A stretch of DNA of 64,000 nucleotides from Aureibacillus halotolerans (GCF_004363045.1 NZ_SNYJ01000004.1:62001-126000), one strand, 5' to 3'; counted from the stretch's first letter, positions 1 through 7,961 are shown. Numbers and translations are program-made. Notes: a model not told the origin generated them from the sequence alone.

Positions 1-213
1 AAGCATGGAGTAACCATCGTTGACCATCACACAGCCGCCAAGCAATTCAAGCATTTTGAAGCGCAAGAACACAAAGCGTGCCGCCACGTTACTGGTGATT
101 GGTCATGGTTAATTCCACCCGTTTCTCCTGCAACAACGCATATCTTTCATCAATCCTATGAAAACAAAGTGCTCTCCCCAAACTATCATTATCAAGCTTC
201 TTTGTATGGGTAA
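1..213 (+). CDS. nos: Nitric oxide synthase oxygenase, C-terminal 70 residues (5' part outside window)
   Basis: Frame 1 is open from the first base to a TAA at 211-213. The translation contains the motifs [21 protein letters not shown] and [12 protein letters not shown], which match the C-terminal end of bacterial NOS (heme and pterin side of the oxygenase domain; the WSW tryptophans lie at the pterin/dimer interface). The family makes NO from L-arginine using generic flavodoxin-type reductases, because Bacillus enzymes have no reductase domain. The protein ends naturally here, so only the N-terminus is missing. It converges with the next gene, and the two share a hairpin terminator. Confidence in the family is high; nothing can be said about its promoter. 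Confidence 0.9.
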   Translation, partial: KHGVTIVDHHTAAKQFKHFEAQEHKACRHVTGDWSWLIPPVSPATTHIFHQSYENKVLSPNYHYQASLYG

Positions 214-230
214 CATTTAAATATCTACAT

Positions 231-271
231 AAAAAAACACCCCAACGATGATCTCTCATTGGGGTGTTTTT
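231..271. terminator. Bidirectional intrinsic terminator between nos and the Lnu-like gene
   Basis: The arms CACCCCAA (238-245) and TTGGGGTG (259-266) pair perfectly around a 13-nt loop. An A-run lies on the left and a T-run on the right, so the hairpin works for either strand. The stop of the minus-strand gene (256) lies inside the loop. Confidence 0.85.
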
Positions 272-1038
272 ACGTTCATCATGCATTCAGTTTTTTTCAT
301 GAATGTAGGATCAATGATAACGTTATATAAGGGCGCCATTGCTGTGAACATGTCTTTGCCCCAACGCCAAGATGCAATATAGCCTGCACGAATTTCTTCT
401 GGCTGGAGCCTTGCTGTTGTGGCACGAAGCCTTGTATACGATGCATCAGTTAAATCCTTTTCAATGTTTTGATAGGGATCTTCGCCATCAATTGTCGCTT
501 GGTTTAGTATCCGTGCTATTTGGACTAGGCTCGCTCTCACATCACATAATATCGCCATGCTTCTCGCGTGCTCGCCGTATTGGAAGCTACGCATGCCTAC
601 AATCCAAGAATCAATCCATTGATAAAACAAGAGCTGGATATCTTTCGAAAGGACGCTATGCTTTTCAGCTTCTGATGGAAGACTGAGAATGCCAAGGTTA
701 TCATATTGAAGTGATAAATTAAAGGAGCGTTTCATGCTAACGTATTTCCCAATGAAGGGCTCATGTTGATCGTAAAAATGAAACTCTGCACGTCCTAAAT
801 GCTCAAACAGCACAACTGTTTTTCCGTTCTCTTCATACTGAAGCGCCACAGGTGATAACTGTCCAAGCCAGTCATGTTTTGAAAAGTCGTTCATGTTTGG
901 GACAAGCAAATGAAATTTGCAATCTGCCCAATGCCTTGTTTTGTTCGATGTAAACATGTCATACATGAACATCGCTTCAATGGCACCATCCTTTTCAGCC
1001 ATGTGCTTTACCGATGTATAACGATGACCTAAGCTCAT
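256..1038 (-). CDS. Lincosamide nucleotidyltransferase (LnuB/LinB-like) homologue with degenerate active site
   Basis: The 260-residue protein aligns over its whole length with Lnu(B)/Lnu(F)-type nucleotidyltransferases (about 267 residues). Matching segments include the WL..SP block near residue 57, the VVLFEHLGRAEFHF segment near 75, EHARSMAIL near 157 and the ATTARL block near 207. The family adenylylates lincosamides. The catalytic signature normally reads Y-G-S-F-T...S-D-I-E-F. Here it reads YDMFT...ADCKF, so the Gly-Ser pair and the second acidic residue are gone. The ATG at 1038 has a clear ribosome site (AAGGAGG). From the sequence, the fold is retained while nucleotidyl transfer looks unlikely; a changed substrate or a non-catalytic role are alternatives. 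Confidence 0.75.
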   Translation of the reverse strand: MSLGHRYTSVKHMAEKDGAIEAMFMYDMFTSNKTRHWADCKFHLLVPNMNDFSKHDWLGQLSPVALQYEENGKTVVLFEHLGRAEFHFYDQHEPFIGKYVSMKRSFNLSLQYDNLGILSLPSEAEKHSVLSKDIQLLFYQWIDSWIVGMRSFQYGEHARSMAILCDVRASLVQIARILNQATIDGEDPYQNIEKDLTDASYTRLRATTARLQPEEIRAGYIASWRWGKDMFTAMAPLYNVIIDPTFMKKTECMMNVKTPQ

Positions 1039-1410
1039 CTTTTCTCCTCCTTTCTAAATAGGATGTCTTTCAAAGGACATTCCCCAAAAAGAGACGTGGC
1101 AATCATTTGATGAAATCTGAACCTACATTCGCATACGTAATATGGGAATTAATGCATGTTTCCGTGCTGTATATCCGGAATCGAAAAACGGGCAAATGAG
1201 GGAGACATCACGTTTTACACATGAGTGTCAGCGGAGAATTTTGTCCATATATAATTTTTTTTGCGCCGAGGAAAATTAGCACATTCTTGGCATGATGCTA
1301 AGGAAAATAGTGGTTATATAACAAACGGAACCGAATGACCGCGTATAGAATGGTATTCGGTAGGCACATCCTTGCGAACGTAAGCAGTGATTACATCAAC
1401 CGTAAAAGTG
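1039..1410. other. Intergenic stretch, 372 bp, no gene recognised
   Basis: The sequence lies between two minus-strand genes. Apart from the ribosome site of the upstream gene's neighbour and AT-rich tracts near 1250-1262, I see no conserved gene, RNA or repeat. Confidence 0.5.
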
Positions 1411-2253
1411 TCAATCCAGTAGCTCAGTCCAATACGTCCATGCCAGTTGATAGGCAGGAAAATCGTCAGGATGATGAATGAGGCAGGTGGCCATTCGTTG
1501 ATACAATGCCAAAACAGCTTCCCCGGCAAAATGCTGTTGGGTCCCTCGGTACGGATGCTTCATGACAGTTACTGCCTGCTGCAAAACGTCCAAAGTCAAA
1601 TCGTCCGGTGAGGAAAAAAATGCGTAGAGCACATCGTACAACGGCCTTCCCACACAAGGGATTGGGTCGATCACACCAACCATCTCTGTGTCCTCAAACA
1701 CCATGTTATGAACACCTAAGTCCCCGTGAAGCAGATAGGTGTGGGCATGCTCTATACTCTTAGAACGCGTGTAAAGAAGGTCTCGTGCGATCGCATGTTC
1801 AGCGTCTGTGAAGCGTGAAGCAATGACTGTTCTTGCCTCTTGCTGCCATTGCGCTGCCGTTGCTGGCGCCTCCCGCCAGTGCACTGATGACGTCTCCACT
1901 TGCTGAGCATAGGCGTTAATCACTTGCAAAACGAGCTTTCGTAACCACGTTGCTTTATAACCTGAGGGAGAGGCGCCAGTAGTCCCCGACAAAAATTCAT
2001 ACACATAATAATCGTCTGTTTCATACACGACATTTGGGAAGAGTGTGATGTCTTCATACTGACGCAAAAATTCGGTTTCGCTATGATGGTTCGCATTTCG
2101 TTTGAGAACATAGGCATAGGGCTGTGCGGAAGAGCCAATGGCATAGACCGAGCTCTCCGTGCCACCTGTAAGAGTAGTCACTTCTGAGCAGTTTGCTGGT
2201 ACAATCAGGCTTGTTCGCAAATGGTCAAGAATCTTCTCGATTTGCTTCTCCAT
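1411..2253 (-). CDS. Aminoglycoside phosphotransferase-family kinase
   Basis: The 280-residue protein has the protein-kinase-like APH/choline kinase fold. The Brenner motif reads LLHGDLGVHNMVF (about residue 173), with catalytic Asp in HGD and metal ligand Asn. The second metal-binding aspartate is in VGVIDP (about 192). An N-terminal VYAIGSS...YVLKR segment fits the ATP-binding lobe. The family phosphorylates small hydroxylated molecules such as aminoglycosides, hygromycin or choline; the substrate here cannot be read from sequence. The gene begins 22 nt after the queE stop on the same strand, so it may be the last gene of the queuosine operon, although no role in that pathway is known. Confidence 0.75.
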   Translation of the reverse strand: MEKQIEKILDHLRTSLIVPANCSEVTTLTGGTESSVYAIGSSAQPYAYVLKRNANHHSETEFLRQYEDITLFPNVVYETDDYYVYEFLSGTTGASPSGYKATWLRKLVLQVINAYAQQVETSSVHWREAPATAAQWQQEARTVIASRFTDAEHAIARDLLYTRSKSIEHAHTYLLHGDLGVHNMVFEDTEMVGVIDPIPCVGRPLYDVLYAFFSSPDDLTLDVLQQAVTVMKHPYRGTQQHFAGEAVLALYQRMATCLIHHPDDFPAYQLAWTYWTELLD

Positions 2254-2275
2254 AACAGCACATCCCCCTTCAATG

Positions 2276-3010
2276 TTAAACGCCTCGTTTATTTCCCCAT
2301 ATCAACACATGCAATTGTGGCAGCACTCGAACATTGTTCATCGCAGAAGAGGCAACAACACGATCGACCAAGGCTTCATAATCGTCCAAAAGCCCAGAAA
2401 CTAGGTTTGTTTGCTCGTCTGTGAGGGGATCAGGGTTGCCGACTTGAACGTAAAACGGCACTTGAGGATACCGCTGATGCACATGTTCAGCATACGCAAA
2501 GTCTGCCTTATCAAAGACAACAACCTTTAAGCTAGTGTGCGTGGTTGTCCGGTCTGCCTCCTCTACCTTTGAAAGAATGTCATCCAGCTTGGAAAAGTCT
2601 GTCTCCATGCCTGAGCTTGGTGGTTTCGGCGAAATTGTCAAATCATCGATGTTAAGAAACCAGTCTTGCCAAACACTGCCCTGTGTTTCAAGAGCCACTT
2701 GGCAGCCATTGTTGTGAAGAAGGTCAATGAGGTCACCAAGATGTCGGAGCAGTGCAGGATTCCCTCCTGAAATGGTCACGTGGTCAAAGTTCTCACCACC
2801 AGCCTGCTTTAGCTCGTGCCATACGTCTTCGACCGACAACTGACGAATATCCTCCTTCGCACTCCCATCCCATGTGAACGCAGAGTCACACCAAGTGCAG
2901 CGATAATCACAACCAGCAGTTCGGACAAACATGGTTTTTCTCCCTACCACCATGCCCTCGCCTTGTATCGTCGGTCCAAAAATTTCAAGAACTGGAATCA
3001 TTCCATCCAC
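2276..3010 (-). CDS. queE: 7-carboxy-7-deazaguanine synthase
   Basis: This radical SAM enzyme converts 6-carboxy-tetrahydropterin to 7-carboxy-7-deazaguanine in preQ0/queuosine synthesis. The 4Fe-4S cysteine motif is visible as CDYRCTWCDS near residue 34, preceded by the family N-terminus EIFGPTIQGEG. A GG(N)PAL segment near 110 fits the SAM-binding glycine motif. The length (244) is normal. It overlaps queD by 13 bp and is the third gene of a queC-queD-queE operon headed by a preQ1 riboswitch, so expression should fall when preQ1 is plentiful. Confidence 0.95.
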   Translation of the reverse strand: MDGMIPVLEIFGPTIQGEGMVVGRKTMFVRTAGCDYRCTWCDSAFTWDGSAKEDIRQLSVEDVWHELKQAGGENFDHVTISGGNPALLRHLGDLIDLLHNNGCQVALETQGSVWQDWFLNIDDLTISPKPPSSGMETDFSKLDDILSKVEEADRTTTHTSLKVVVFDKADFAYAEHVHQRYPQVPFYVQVGNPDPLTDEQTNLVSGLLDDYEALVDRVVASSAMNNVRVLPQLHVLIWGNKRGV

Positions 3011-3474
3011 TCCCTTCGCGCCTCTGCGAAGCTCGTAGGTGTCTCGAACAAACGAACAAATTCAACACGCGCCTGCTGTTCTTCACACACCGCGTGGCTT
3101 AAGGCGTCAGCCATTTTTTCATATATCCATACAACCATATTTTCAGCTGTCGTGTTCATAGGCGGAAGGGTTTCATTCAAATAGCGGTGATCCAAATGCA
3201 CCTCAATCTCGTCCTTCCAGATCTGCTTAATATCTGCAAAATCCATCATTAAACCCCGTTCGTCCACGAACCCACTTACCCCAAATATTACCTTGTAGGT
3301 ATGCCCATGGAGATTTTTACATTTGCCTTCGTAATGGTGGAGGTGATGCGCCGCATCGAACGTAAATTCTTTGGAGACGAGAACACGCTTCTGATGATAC
3401 CGAAGCTGGTCTTTTTTTATATCTACGTCGATTTTTTGCAGCTGGTCAACAATGCGAAATCCGTAAGCCTCCAT
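2998..3474 (-). CDS. queD: 6-carboxy-5,6,7,8-tetrahydropterin synthase
   Basis: QueD converts dihydroneopterin triphosphate to 6-carboxytetrahydropterin. The zinc ligands are seen in FDAAHHLHHYEGKCKNLHGH (about residues 39-58): one His in AAHHL and two in LHGH. The catalytic cysteine is in the same block. The later segments MDFADIK and LDHRYLNE are typical. Length is 158, with a short N-terminal extension relative to the shortest members. The start ATG overlaps the queC stop by one base (TAATG), which indicates translational coupling. Confidence 0.95.
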   Translation of the reverse strand: MEAYGFRIVDQLQKIDVDIKKDQLRYHQKRVLVSKEFTFDAAHHLHHYEGKCKNLHGHTYKVIFGVSGFVDERGLMMDFADIKQIWKDEIEVHLDHRYLNETLPPMNTTAENMVVWIYEKMADALSHAVCEEQQARVEFVRLFETPTSFAEARREWME

Positions 3475-4136
3475 TAACGAACCTCCTTGCGTTGCAAATA
3501 CGCAGCAAGTCCGTTAGCACGTAGCACACATGCTGGACAAACGCCACAGCCCACACCTACAATGCCTTCATAACAGGTGAGCGTTTTTTGCTGGACATAA
3601 TTCAGTACACCAAGGTCATCGGCCATGCCCCACGTATCGGCTTTATCCAACCACATGAGTGGTGTATGCAACACAAAGTCCTTGTCCATCGATAGGTTCA
3701 AGGTGACGTTGAGGGACTTCACAAAAGCATCGCGACAGTCAGGATACCCACTAAAATCCGTTTCGCATACCCCCGTGACGAGATGCTTTGCGCCAACCTG
3801 GTGCGCCAAAATACCGGCAAAGGAAAGAAAGACGAGATTTCGCCCAGGGACAAAAGTAGATGGAAGCTCTCCGTCCTTCTGCTCAATCTCAATATCTGCT
3901 CGCGTGAGCGCGTTTGGTGCCAGCTGATTCAGCAAAGACAGGTCGAGCACATGGTGTGCCACTTCTTGCTCCGCTGCAATTGCCTGCGCCACTTCAATTT
4001 CAGCCGCATGCCGCTGACCATAATTGAAGGTGACTGCAATCACTTCTTTGAATGTCTGCTTCGCCCAAAACAAGCATGTCGTACTATCTTGTCCGCCGCT
4101 AAATACAACGACAGCTTTTTCTTCATTTAATCCCAT
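3474..4136 (-). CDS. queC: 7-cyano-7-deazaguanine synthase
   Basis: QueC uses ATP and ammonia to make preQ0 from carboxy-deazaguanine. The PP-loop [10 protein letters not shown] sits at about residue 13. The zinc-binding cysteines lie at the C-terminus in [13 protein letters not shown], with a further Cys in LTCYEG. The length of 220 is normal. It is the first gene after the riboswitch. The ribosome site AAAGGAG is separated from the ATG by a T-run, leaving room for control by the upstream hairpin. Confidence 0.95.
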   Translation of the reverse strand: MGLNEEKAVVVFSGGQDSTTCLFWAKQTFKEVIAVTFNYGQRHAAEIEVAQAIAAEQEVAHHVLDLSLLNQLAPNALTRADIEIEQKDGELPSTFVPGRNLVFLSFAGILAHQVGAKHLVTGVCETDFSGYPDCRDAFVKSLNVTLNLSMDKDFVLHTPLMWLDKADTWGMADDLGVLNYVQQKTLTCYEGIVGVGCGVCPACVLRANGLAAYLQRKEVR

Positions 4137-4198
4137 AAAAAAAATTCTCCTTTCACTTCTGAAAGAGAGAATCTATCACACCAAAATAATCATAAACA

Positions 4199-4257
4199 AA
4201 CAAAGCTGTGCAACACAGCCTTCCTTAGTTTTTTATAGAGGGTGCTCTAGAACCTCT
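4199..4257 (-). promoter_or_regulatory. PreQ1-I riboswitch with terminator, controls queCDE
   Basis: On the minus strand, from 4257, the sequence reads AGAGGTTCTAG, then CACCCTCTATAAAAAACTAA and GG. That is the class I preQ1 aptamer: a GAGG/CCTC stem, a C-rich loop, and an A-rich tail that folds back as a pseudoknot. The tail runs into a hairpin, AAGGCTGTG-TTG-CACAGCTTT (about 4199-4222), which can act as the expression platform. The fit to the known Bacillus queC leader is nearly base for base. Binding of preQ1 should lower expression of the operon. Confidence 0.95.
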
Positions 4258-4401
4258 CCCGTTAAACGGAATGATGATGAAATTGTCTTTCCTAGAGTAC
4301 CATAGACCGCTCATTTGAAAAAGCAAAACTTCAATGGCACTTGGACAAACCAGCGCTGCATAGGCTGAACAAAGTGCACGTAGAAGGAGGAGCTTTTAGT
4401 C

Positions 4402-5934
4402 ATGTCTATCGATCGCATTCTTGTTGCAAGCCCAATTCATCAAAAACCTGAAATTCTCCAACTGTTCCTGCAATCGTTAGGGCGGGTCATTGACGAAACA
4501 CCACAGGAGCTTTCGTTTTATTTTATTGATGACAATACAGATCCGCAGAGCACAAAGCTCCTTAAAGCCTTTGCTGAGAAATGGCCAAACGTCCGCATTG
4601 ATCCATCTAACAAGCAGGATAACTATACGAAGACCGAAGATACCCACTTTTGGAGCGACCACCTCGTTTGGAAAGTGGCAGCTTTTAAAAATGAAATGAT
4701 TGATGCTGCCTTGATTCAAAATGTAGATGGACTGTTTTTGGTCGATTCCGATCTACTGCTTCACCCTGACACACTGCGGCATTTAGCCGAGCAGGAGAAA
4801 GACATCCTCTCTGAAGTGTTCTGGACACAGTGGCAAGCAGGGGCGATGGCGCAACCACAAGTCTGGCTAAAGGACGAGTACACACAATGGGATCAACAAC
4901 GCGGCGAAAGTGTGCCCGATGCCGAAAGCATGAAACGTTTTGGAAACTTTCTAGAAACTTTGAAGCAGCCCGGCGTGTATGAGGTAGGCGGTCTTGGAGC
5001 ATGTACGTTTCTCTCCAAGCATGCCTTGGAGCGCGGTGTTCATTTCGGGGAAATTTACAATTTGAGTTTTTGGGGCGAAGACCGCCATTTTTGCGTCCGT
5101 GCCGCAGCGTTAGGCTTTCCACTTTATGTTGATACACATTATCCCGCGTTTCACATTTACCGAGATTCTGACATTGCGGAAGCTAAACAATTCCTTGGGC
5201 GCACTTCTCCAGAAGAGCCTAGGCTCGAAGTGATGGCCCACCCAAGAGTAACGCTGTCGATGATCGTGAGAAATGAGGAGCAGCGCTTTCTAAAACAGGT
5301 CCTCCACTCCCATCTCCCCTACATTACCGATGCTGTCATCATTGATGATGGCAGTACCGATCAAACGGCTCAGCTTTGTCAGGAGATTTTAAAGGATATT
5401 CCATTAACCCTTATACGAAACGACACGTCCCAGTTCGCAGATGAAATCTCGTTACGTAAACAGCAATGGAAGGAGACATTGCTGACAAAGCCGGATTGGA
5501 TTTTAAACCTCGACGCCGATGAGATGTTTGAAAAGGCGGCCGCTACGAAGATAAAGCACCTCATTGACCAGGAAGCCTACGACCTATATTCCTTCCAGCT
5601 TTATGATTTTTGGAACGAGACCCATTACCGTGAGGATGCACACTGGAACGCCCATCACCTCTACAGACCATTTCTGCTCCGCTACCAGCCCGAATTCCTC
5701 TACACGTGGCATGAAACGGCTCAGCACTGTGGGCGATTTCCGAACAATCTTTGGAGCCTGCCTAACAGTCTATCCACGCTAAGAGTCAAGCATCTAGGCT
5801 GGTCCAGGGAAGAAGATCGCCTCTCTAAATATGAACGTTATAAAGCCCTGGACAAAGACGCGCACTATGGAGACTCTGCCCAGTATGAGTCGATATTAGA
5901 TGAGAATCCGACATTGATAGCGTTTGAAGAATAA
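4402..5934 (+). CDS. Tandem two-domain glycosyltransferase
   Basis: The 510-residue protein carries two GT-A-like units. The first (about 1-270) starts ILVASPIHQKPEIL and contains an FLVDSDLLL motif (about residue 113), a DxD-type metal/nucleotide-sugar site. The second (about 280-480) is a clear family 2 glycosyltransferase, with LSMIVRNEE near 283, VIIDDGSTD near 313 and a LDADE motif near 373. No membrane segment or signal is seen, so it should act in the cytoplasm. Acceptor and donor are unknown. The ATG follows AAGGAGGAG at good spacing. It has no partner genes and is divergent from queC. A weak terminator hairpin and the 21-bp array follow it. Confidence 0.8.
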   Translation: MSIDRILVASPIHQKPEILQLFLQSLGRVIDETPQELSFYFIDDNTDPQSTKLLKAFAEKWPNVRIDPSNKQDNYTKTEDTHFWSDHLVWKVAAFKNEMIDAALIQNVDGLFLVDSDLLLHPDTLRHLAEQEKDILSEVFWTQWQAGAMAQPQVWLKDEYTQWDQQRGESVPDAESMKRFGNFLETLKQPGVYEVGGLGACTFLSKHALERGVHFGEIYNLSFWGEDRHFCVRAAALGFPLYVDTHYPAFHIYRDSDIAEAKQFLGRTSPEEPRLEVMAHPRVTLSMIVRNEEQRFLKQVLHSHLPYITDAVIIDDGSTDQTAQLCQEILKDIPLTLIRNDTSQFADEISLRKQQWKETLLTKPDWILNLDADEMFEKAAATKIKHLIDQEAYDLYSFQLYDFWNETHYREDAHWNAHHLYRPFLLRYQPEFLYTWHETAQHCGRFPNNLWSLPNSLSTLRVKHLGWSREEDRLSKYERYKALDKDAHYGDSAQYESILDENPTLIAFEE

Positions 5935-5948
5935 GGTAGAAGCCAGTA

Positions 5949-6280
5949 AAAAAACAAGCGAGCGTGGCTTCGGCTCACTTGTGCACTTTTTGGGCTCGCT
6001 TTCCCCATTTTGCGGCTCGCTTTTCTCCCATTCGGGCTCGCTTCCGATCAATTTAGGCTCGCTTTAACTGATTCAGCTCGCTTGTGCACTTTTTGGGCTC
6101 GCTTTCCCTATTTTGCGGCTCGCTTTTCTCCCATTCGGGCTCGCTTCCGATCATTTTAGGCTCGCTTTAACTGATTCGGCTCACTTGTGCACTTTTTGGG
6201 CTCGCTTTCCCTATTTTGCGGCTCGCTTTTCTCCCATTCGGGCTCGCTTCCGATCAATTTAGGCTCGCTTTCTCTAATCC
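5949..6280. repeat. Array A: 15 phased units, 21-bp period, grouped as three 103-bp copies
   Basis: The core GGCTCGCTT (variants GGCTCACTT and AGCTCGCTT) starts at 5972, 5993, 6014, 6035, 6056, 6075, 6096, 6117, 6138, 6159, 6178, 6199, 6220, 6241 and 6262. Spacing is 21 bp everywhere except for two 19-bp steps, which mark a 103-bp higher-order repeat (21x4+19). The 12 bases between cores differ inside one copy but are nearly identical between copies. The array lies between convergent genes. Its first unit can form a hairpin with 5954-5963 (ACAAGCGAGC with GCTCACTTGT, one mismatch) next to an A-run, which may terminate the glycosyltransferase transcript. A minus-strand reading frame with repeating Ser-Glu-Pro follows from the period and is not taken as a gene. 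Confidence 0.9.
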
Positions 6281-6341
6281 GGTAACCGGTACACTCAGAC
6301 TTATCGTACTTCCTCATGAAGTCTATAATTTTTTCCCCACA

Positions 6342-6368
6342 GAAAAACGGAAGGCGTCTGCCTTCCGT
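6342..6368 (-). terminator. Terminator of the lactonase gene
   Basis: ACGGAAGG and CCTTCCGT pair around a 6-nt loop (347-354 with 361-368 of the 6 kb block). On the minus strand the hairpin is followed by TTTTT, 12 bp after the stop codon. Confidence 0.85.
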
Positions 6369-6379
6369 TCTCTTCACCT

Positions 6380-7426
6380 CTATTTGGACAAGAACTTTAC
6401 ACAAACACCTGCAGATACTGTCTGTTCACCAGCCAATGCCGTGAGTTTCCCTGTGTCTTTGTCTCTTTTGTATACAAGCACATTGTCGCTTTCCTGATTG
6501 GCGGCGACAACATAGCCTTCCGTCGGATCAAGCACAAAATCACGCGGCCAATGACCTTCAGTGGATACACGCTGAACGAGCGAAAGCTTTTTTGATGTCT
6601 CATCTACCGAAAAGACGGCGATACTGTCGTGTCCACGATTTCCAGCATACACAAAAGCACCGTCACTGGAAAGGTGGATCGCACTGCCCTGACTGTTTTC
6701 AAAAAAGTCACTAGGCAGCGTGGAAATGGCTTGCTCCTGTTCGAAAACGCCCGTCTTCGCATCGTAGGAAAGAACAACAACTTCATTGCTCAGCTCTGTT
6801 AATACAAAGGCATGCTTTCCGTCGGGATGAAAAGCGATATGACGAGGACCAGAACCTGGCGCAAAAACGAATCGAGCCACCTGGTTTAGTTCGTTATTTA
6901 ATGGATCATATGTGATAAGCTCATCTGTCCCTAAATCGACGGCAACGACGTAGCGTTGATCTGGGGTGAAGCCTGCGTAATGGGCGTGGGCTTTTTCCTG
7001 CCGATCAGAGTTTGGACCACTGCCTTTATGCTGTACCGTTGCTGCTACAGGGCCAAGCGAACCATCAGCTTCTACAGGGTATAATGCGACGAGACCCGTA
7101 TGATAATTGGCCGTTACCACTTGTGTTCGTGCATCATTGACGCTCACGTGGCACGGTGATCCTTCTCCACCAATTTGCTTATTGAGAGGCGTCAACTCAC
7201 CTGATGAGCTGACACTGTAAGCCGCCACGCCGCCACTGTCGCCTTCCTTGGCAACAGCGTAAAGCACTTGGCCATCTGTGCTAAGATTCACGTAAGTCGG
7301 GTTGTCCAGTTCAGCCACTAGAACTGGGGCAGTGAGCTTAGCGCTAGCGGTATCTAGTTCTACTGAATACACCCCTTGACTGTCTTTTTTTGTGTAAGCT
7401 CCGATAAATGCTGTATACGTTGCGAT
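6380..7426 (-). CDS. Lactonase-family seven-bladed beta-propeller (6-phosphogluconolactonase type)
   Basis: The protein matches the YkgB/Pgl lactonase family, with repeated blades containing segments such as GSPCHVSVN, SGPNSDRQEKAHAHYAGFTPDQ and GSGPRHIAFHPDGK. Members hydrolyse 6-phosphogluconolactone in the pentose phosphate pathway; others act on related lactones. The first usable GTG in frame is at 7372. However, the family N-terminus (TYTAFIGAYTKKDSQGVYSVEL) is plainly encoded upstream of it. A perfect ribosome site, AAGGAG (7436-7441), lies 9 nt before an ATC codon (7424-7426), where an ATG would be expected, and 3 nt before ATT. No ATG, GTG or TTG is available there. I therefore place the start at the ATC, as either a rare start codon or a mutated ATG. 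Confidence 0.75.
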   Translation of the reverse strand: MATYTAFIGAYTKKDSQGVYSVELDTASAKLTAPVLVAELDNPTYVNLSTDGQVLYAVAKEGDSGGVAAYSVSSSGELTPLNKQIGGEGSPCHVSVNDARTQVVTANYHTGLVALYPVEADGSLGPVAATVQHKGSGPNSDRQEKAHAHYAGFTPDQRYVVAVDLGTDELITYDPLNNELNQVARFVFAPGSGPRHIAFHPDGKHAFVLTELSNEVVVLSYDAKTGVFEQEQAISTLPSDFFENSQGSAIHLSSDGAFVYAGNRGHDSIAVFSVDETSKKLSLVQRVSTEGHWPRDFVLDPTEGYVVAANQESDNVLVYKRDKDTGKLTALAGEQTVSAGVCVKFLSK

Positions 7427-7757
7427 GGGAATCCACTCCTTAGCAATAGCTTTATTATAGTTTTCAGTGTAGCATATTGCGAATGGGTTGGCATTTATAG
7501 AAGACTGATGGATTGCATGTGTTTAGTCGGTATAGTTCCCTCAATTATTGTGTTCCCCAAACTCTCTTTTCCTTTTGCTGAACAGAAAAAGCCACAGGTT
7601 TTGTTAATGAACTTGTGGCGGTATGTATCGTCCATTTCCAACACTGTTTAGTTCTGTAAAAATTGCTTAATTCCAGGCGATAACATGGTATAATTTAGAT
7701 AACAATAACGATACTCACAGGTGGATCGGCACTCCTTTTAGAAAGGAGGTGCCACCA
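7427..7757 (+). promoter_or_regulatory. Intergenic region with toxin promoter and sequestered ribosome site
   Basis: An extended -10 promoter, TGGTATAAT (TATAAT at 7689-7694), drives the short toxin gene; no good -35 is visible. The toxin ribosome site AAAGGAGGTG (7742-7751) can pair with CACTCCTTT (about 7730-7738) just upstream. This would hide it until refolding or processing, a known feature of type I toxin mRNAs. The remainder (7442-7660) shows no gene. Confidence 0.7.
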
Positions 7758-7835
7758 ATGACCACATATGAAGCTTTGACTTTAATGTTGGCCTTTGGAA
7801 CGCTTGTTTTCTTGATAACAACAAGAAAAAAGTAA
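7758..7835 (+). CDS. Type I toxin, holin-like small membrane peptide (TxpA/BsrG class)
   Basis: This 25-residue peptide starts MTTYEALTLMLAFG, continues with one hydrophobic helix (LTLMLAFGTLVFLI) and ends in the basic tail TTRKK. The M-T/S-T-Y/F-E-A/S-L start and the single membrane helix are typical of putative holin-like toxins related to B. subtilis TxpA and BsrG. These depolarise or disorder the membrane. The ATG has a very strong ribosome site that sits in a hairpin. The peptide is shorter than TxpA (59 residues). The antisense RNA described next overlaps its 3' end and strongly supports the assignment. It is too short for automatic gene callers. Confidence 0.85.
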   Translation: MTTYEALTLMLAFGTLVFLITTRKK

Positions 7836-7961
7836 CCCGCCTGCTGAGTTAGGACACTCTGGCGAATTACTCTTCGTTTGTGGCCGATCCATTTACGGAA
7901 TCGTTGTTGTAAGTCACAAGTGTTAGCCGCACTTGTGGCTTTTTTAGTGTTTCCACTTATT
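7825..7961 (-). ncRNA. Antisense RNA antitoxin (RatA-like)
   Basis: On the minus strand an extended -10 (TGATATAAT, TATAAT at 7968-7973) predicts a start near 7961. The RNA would run left across the toxin 3' UTR and end at a hairpin. That hairpin is GTAATTCGCC (7861-7870 reversed) pairing with GGCGGGTTAC (7832-7841 reversed), followed on the minus strand by a T-run at 7825-7831, inside the last toxin codons. This gives an RNA of about 135 nt complementary to the toxin mRNA 3' part, the layout of txpA/ratA. The RNA end points are inferred from motifs only. Confidence 0.75.
7915..7945 (+). terminator. Terminator of the toxin mRNA
   Basis: CACAAGTG (7915-7922) pairs with CACTTGTG (7930-7937) around a 7-nt loop, and TTTTTT follows. 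It ends the toxin mRNA after an 80-nt 3' UTR that overlaps the antisense RNA. Confidence 0.85.

Noticed and set aside
2276-3010. queE as an activating enzyme such as PflA
   Set aside because: The CxxxCxxC spacing is shared by radical SAM enzymes, but the EIFGPTIQGEG start and the operon with queC and queD decide for QueE.
4685-5137. 150-codon minus-strand frame inside the glycosyltransferase
   Set aside because: The plus-strand gene has two recognisable domains over this stretch; the reverse frame has no motif or ribosome site.
5971-6280. Array A as a CRISPR array or as a coding region for a Ser-Glu-Pro heptad protein
   Set aside because: The constant part is only 9 bases and the period 21, too short for CRISPR, and spacers recur every 103 bp. 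The minus-strand frame is a by-product of a 21-bp period, begins in no good ribosome site, and is interrupted by the 19-bp steps.
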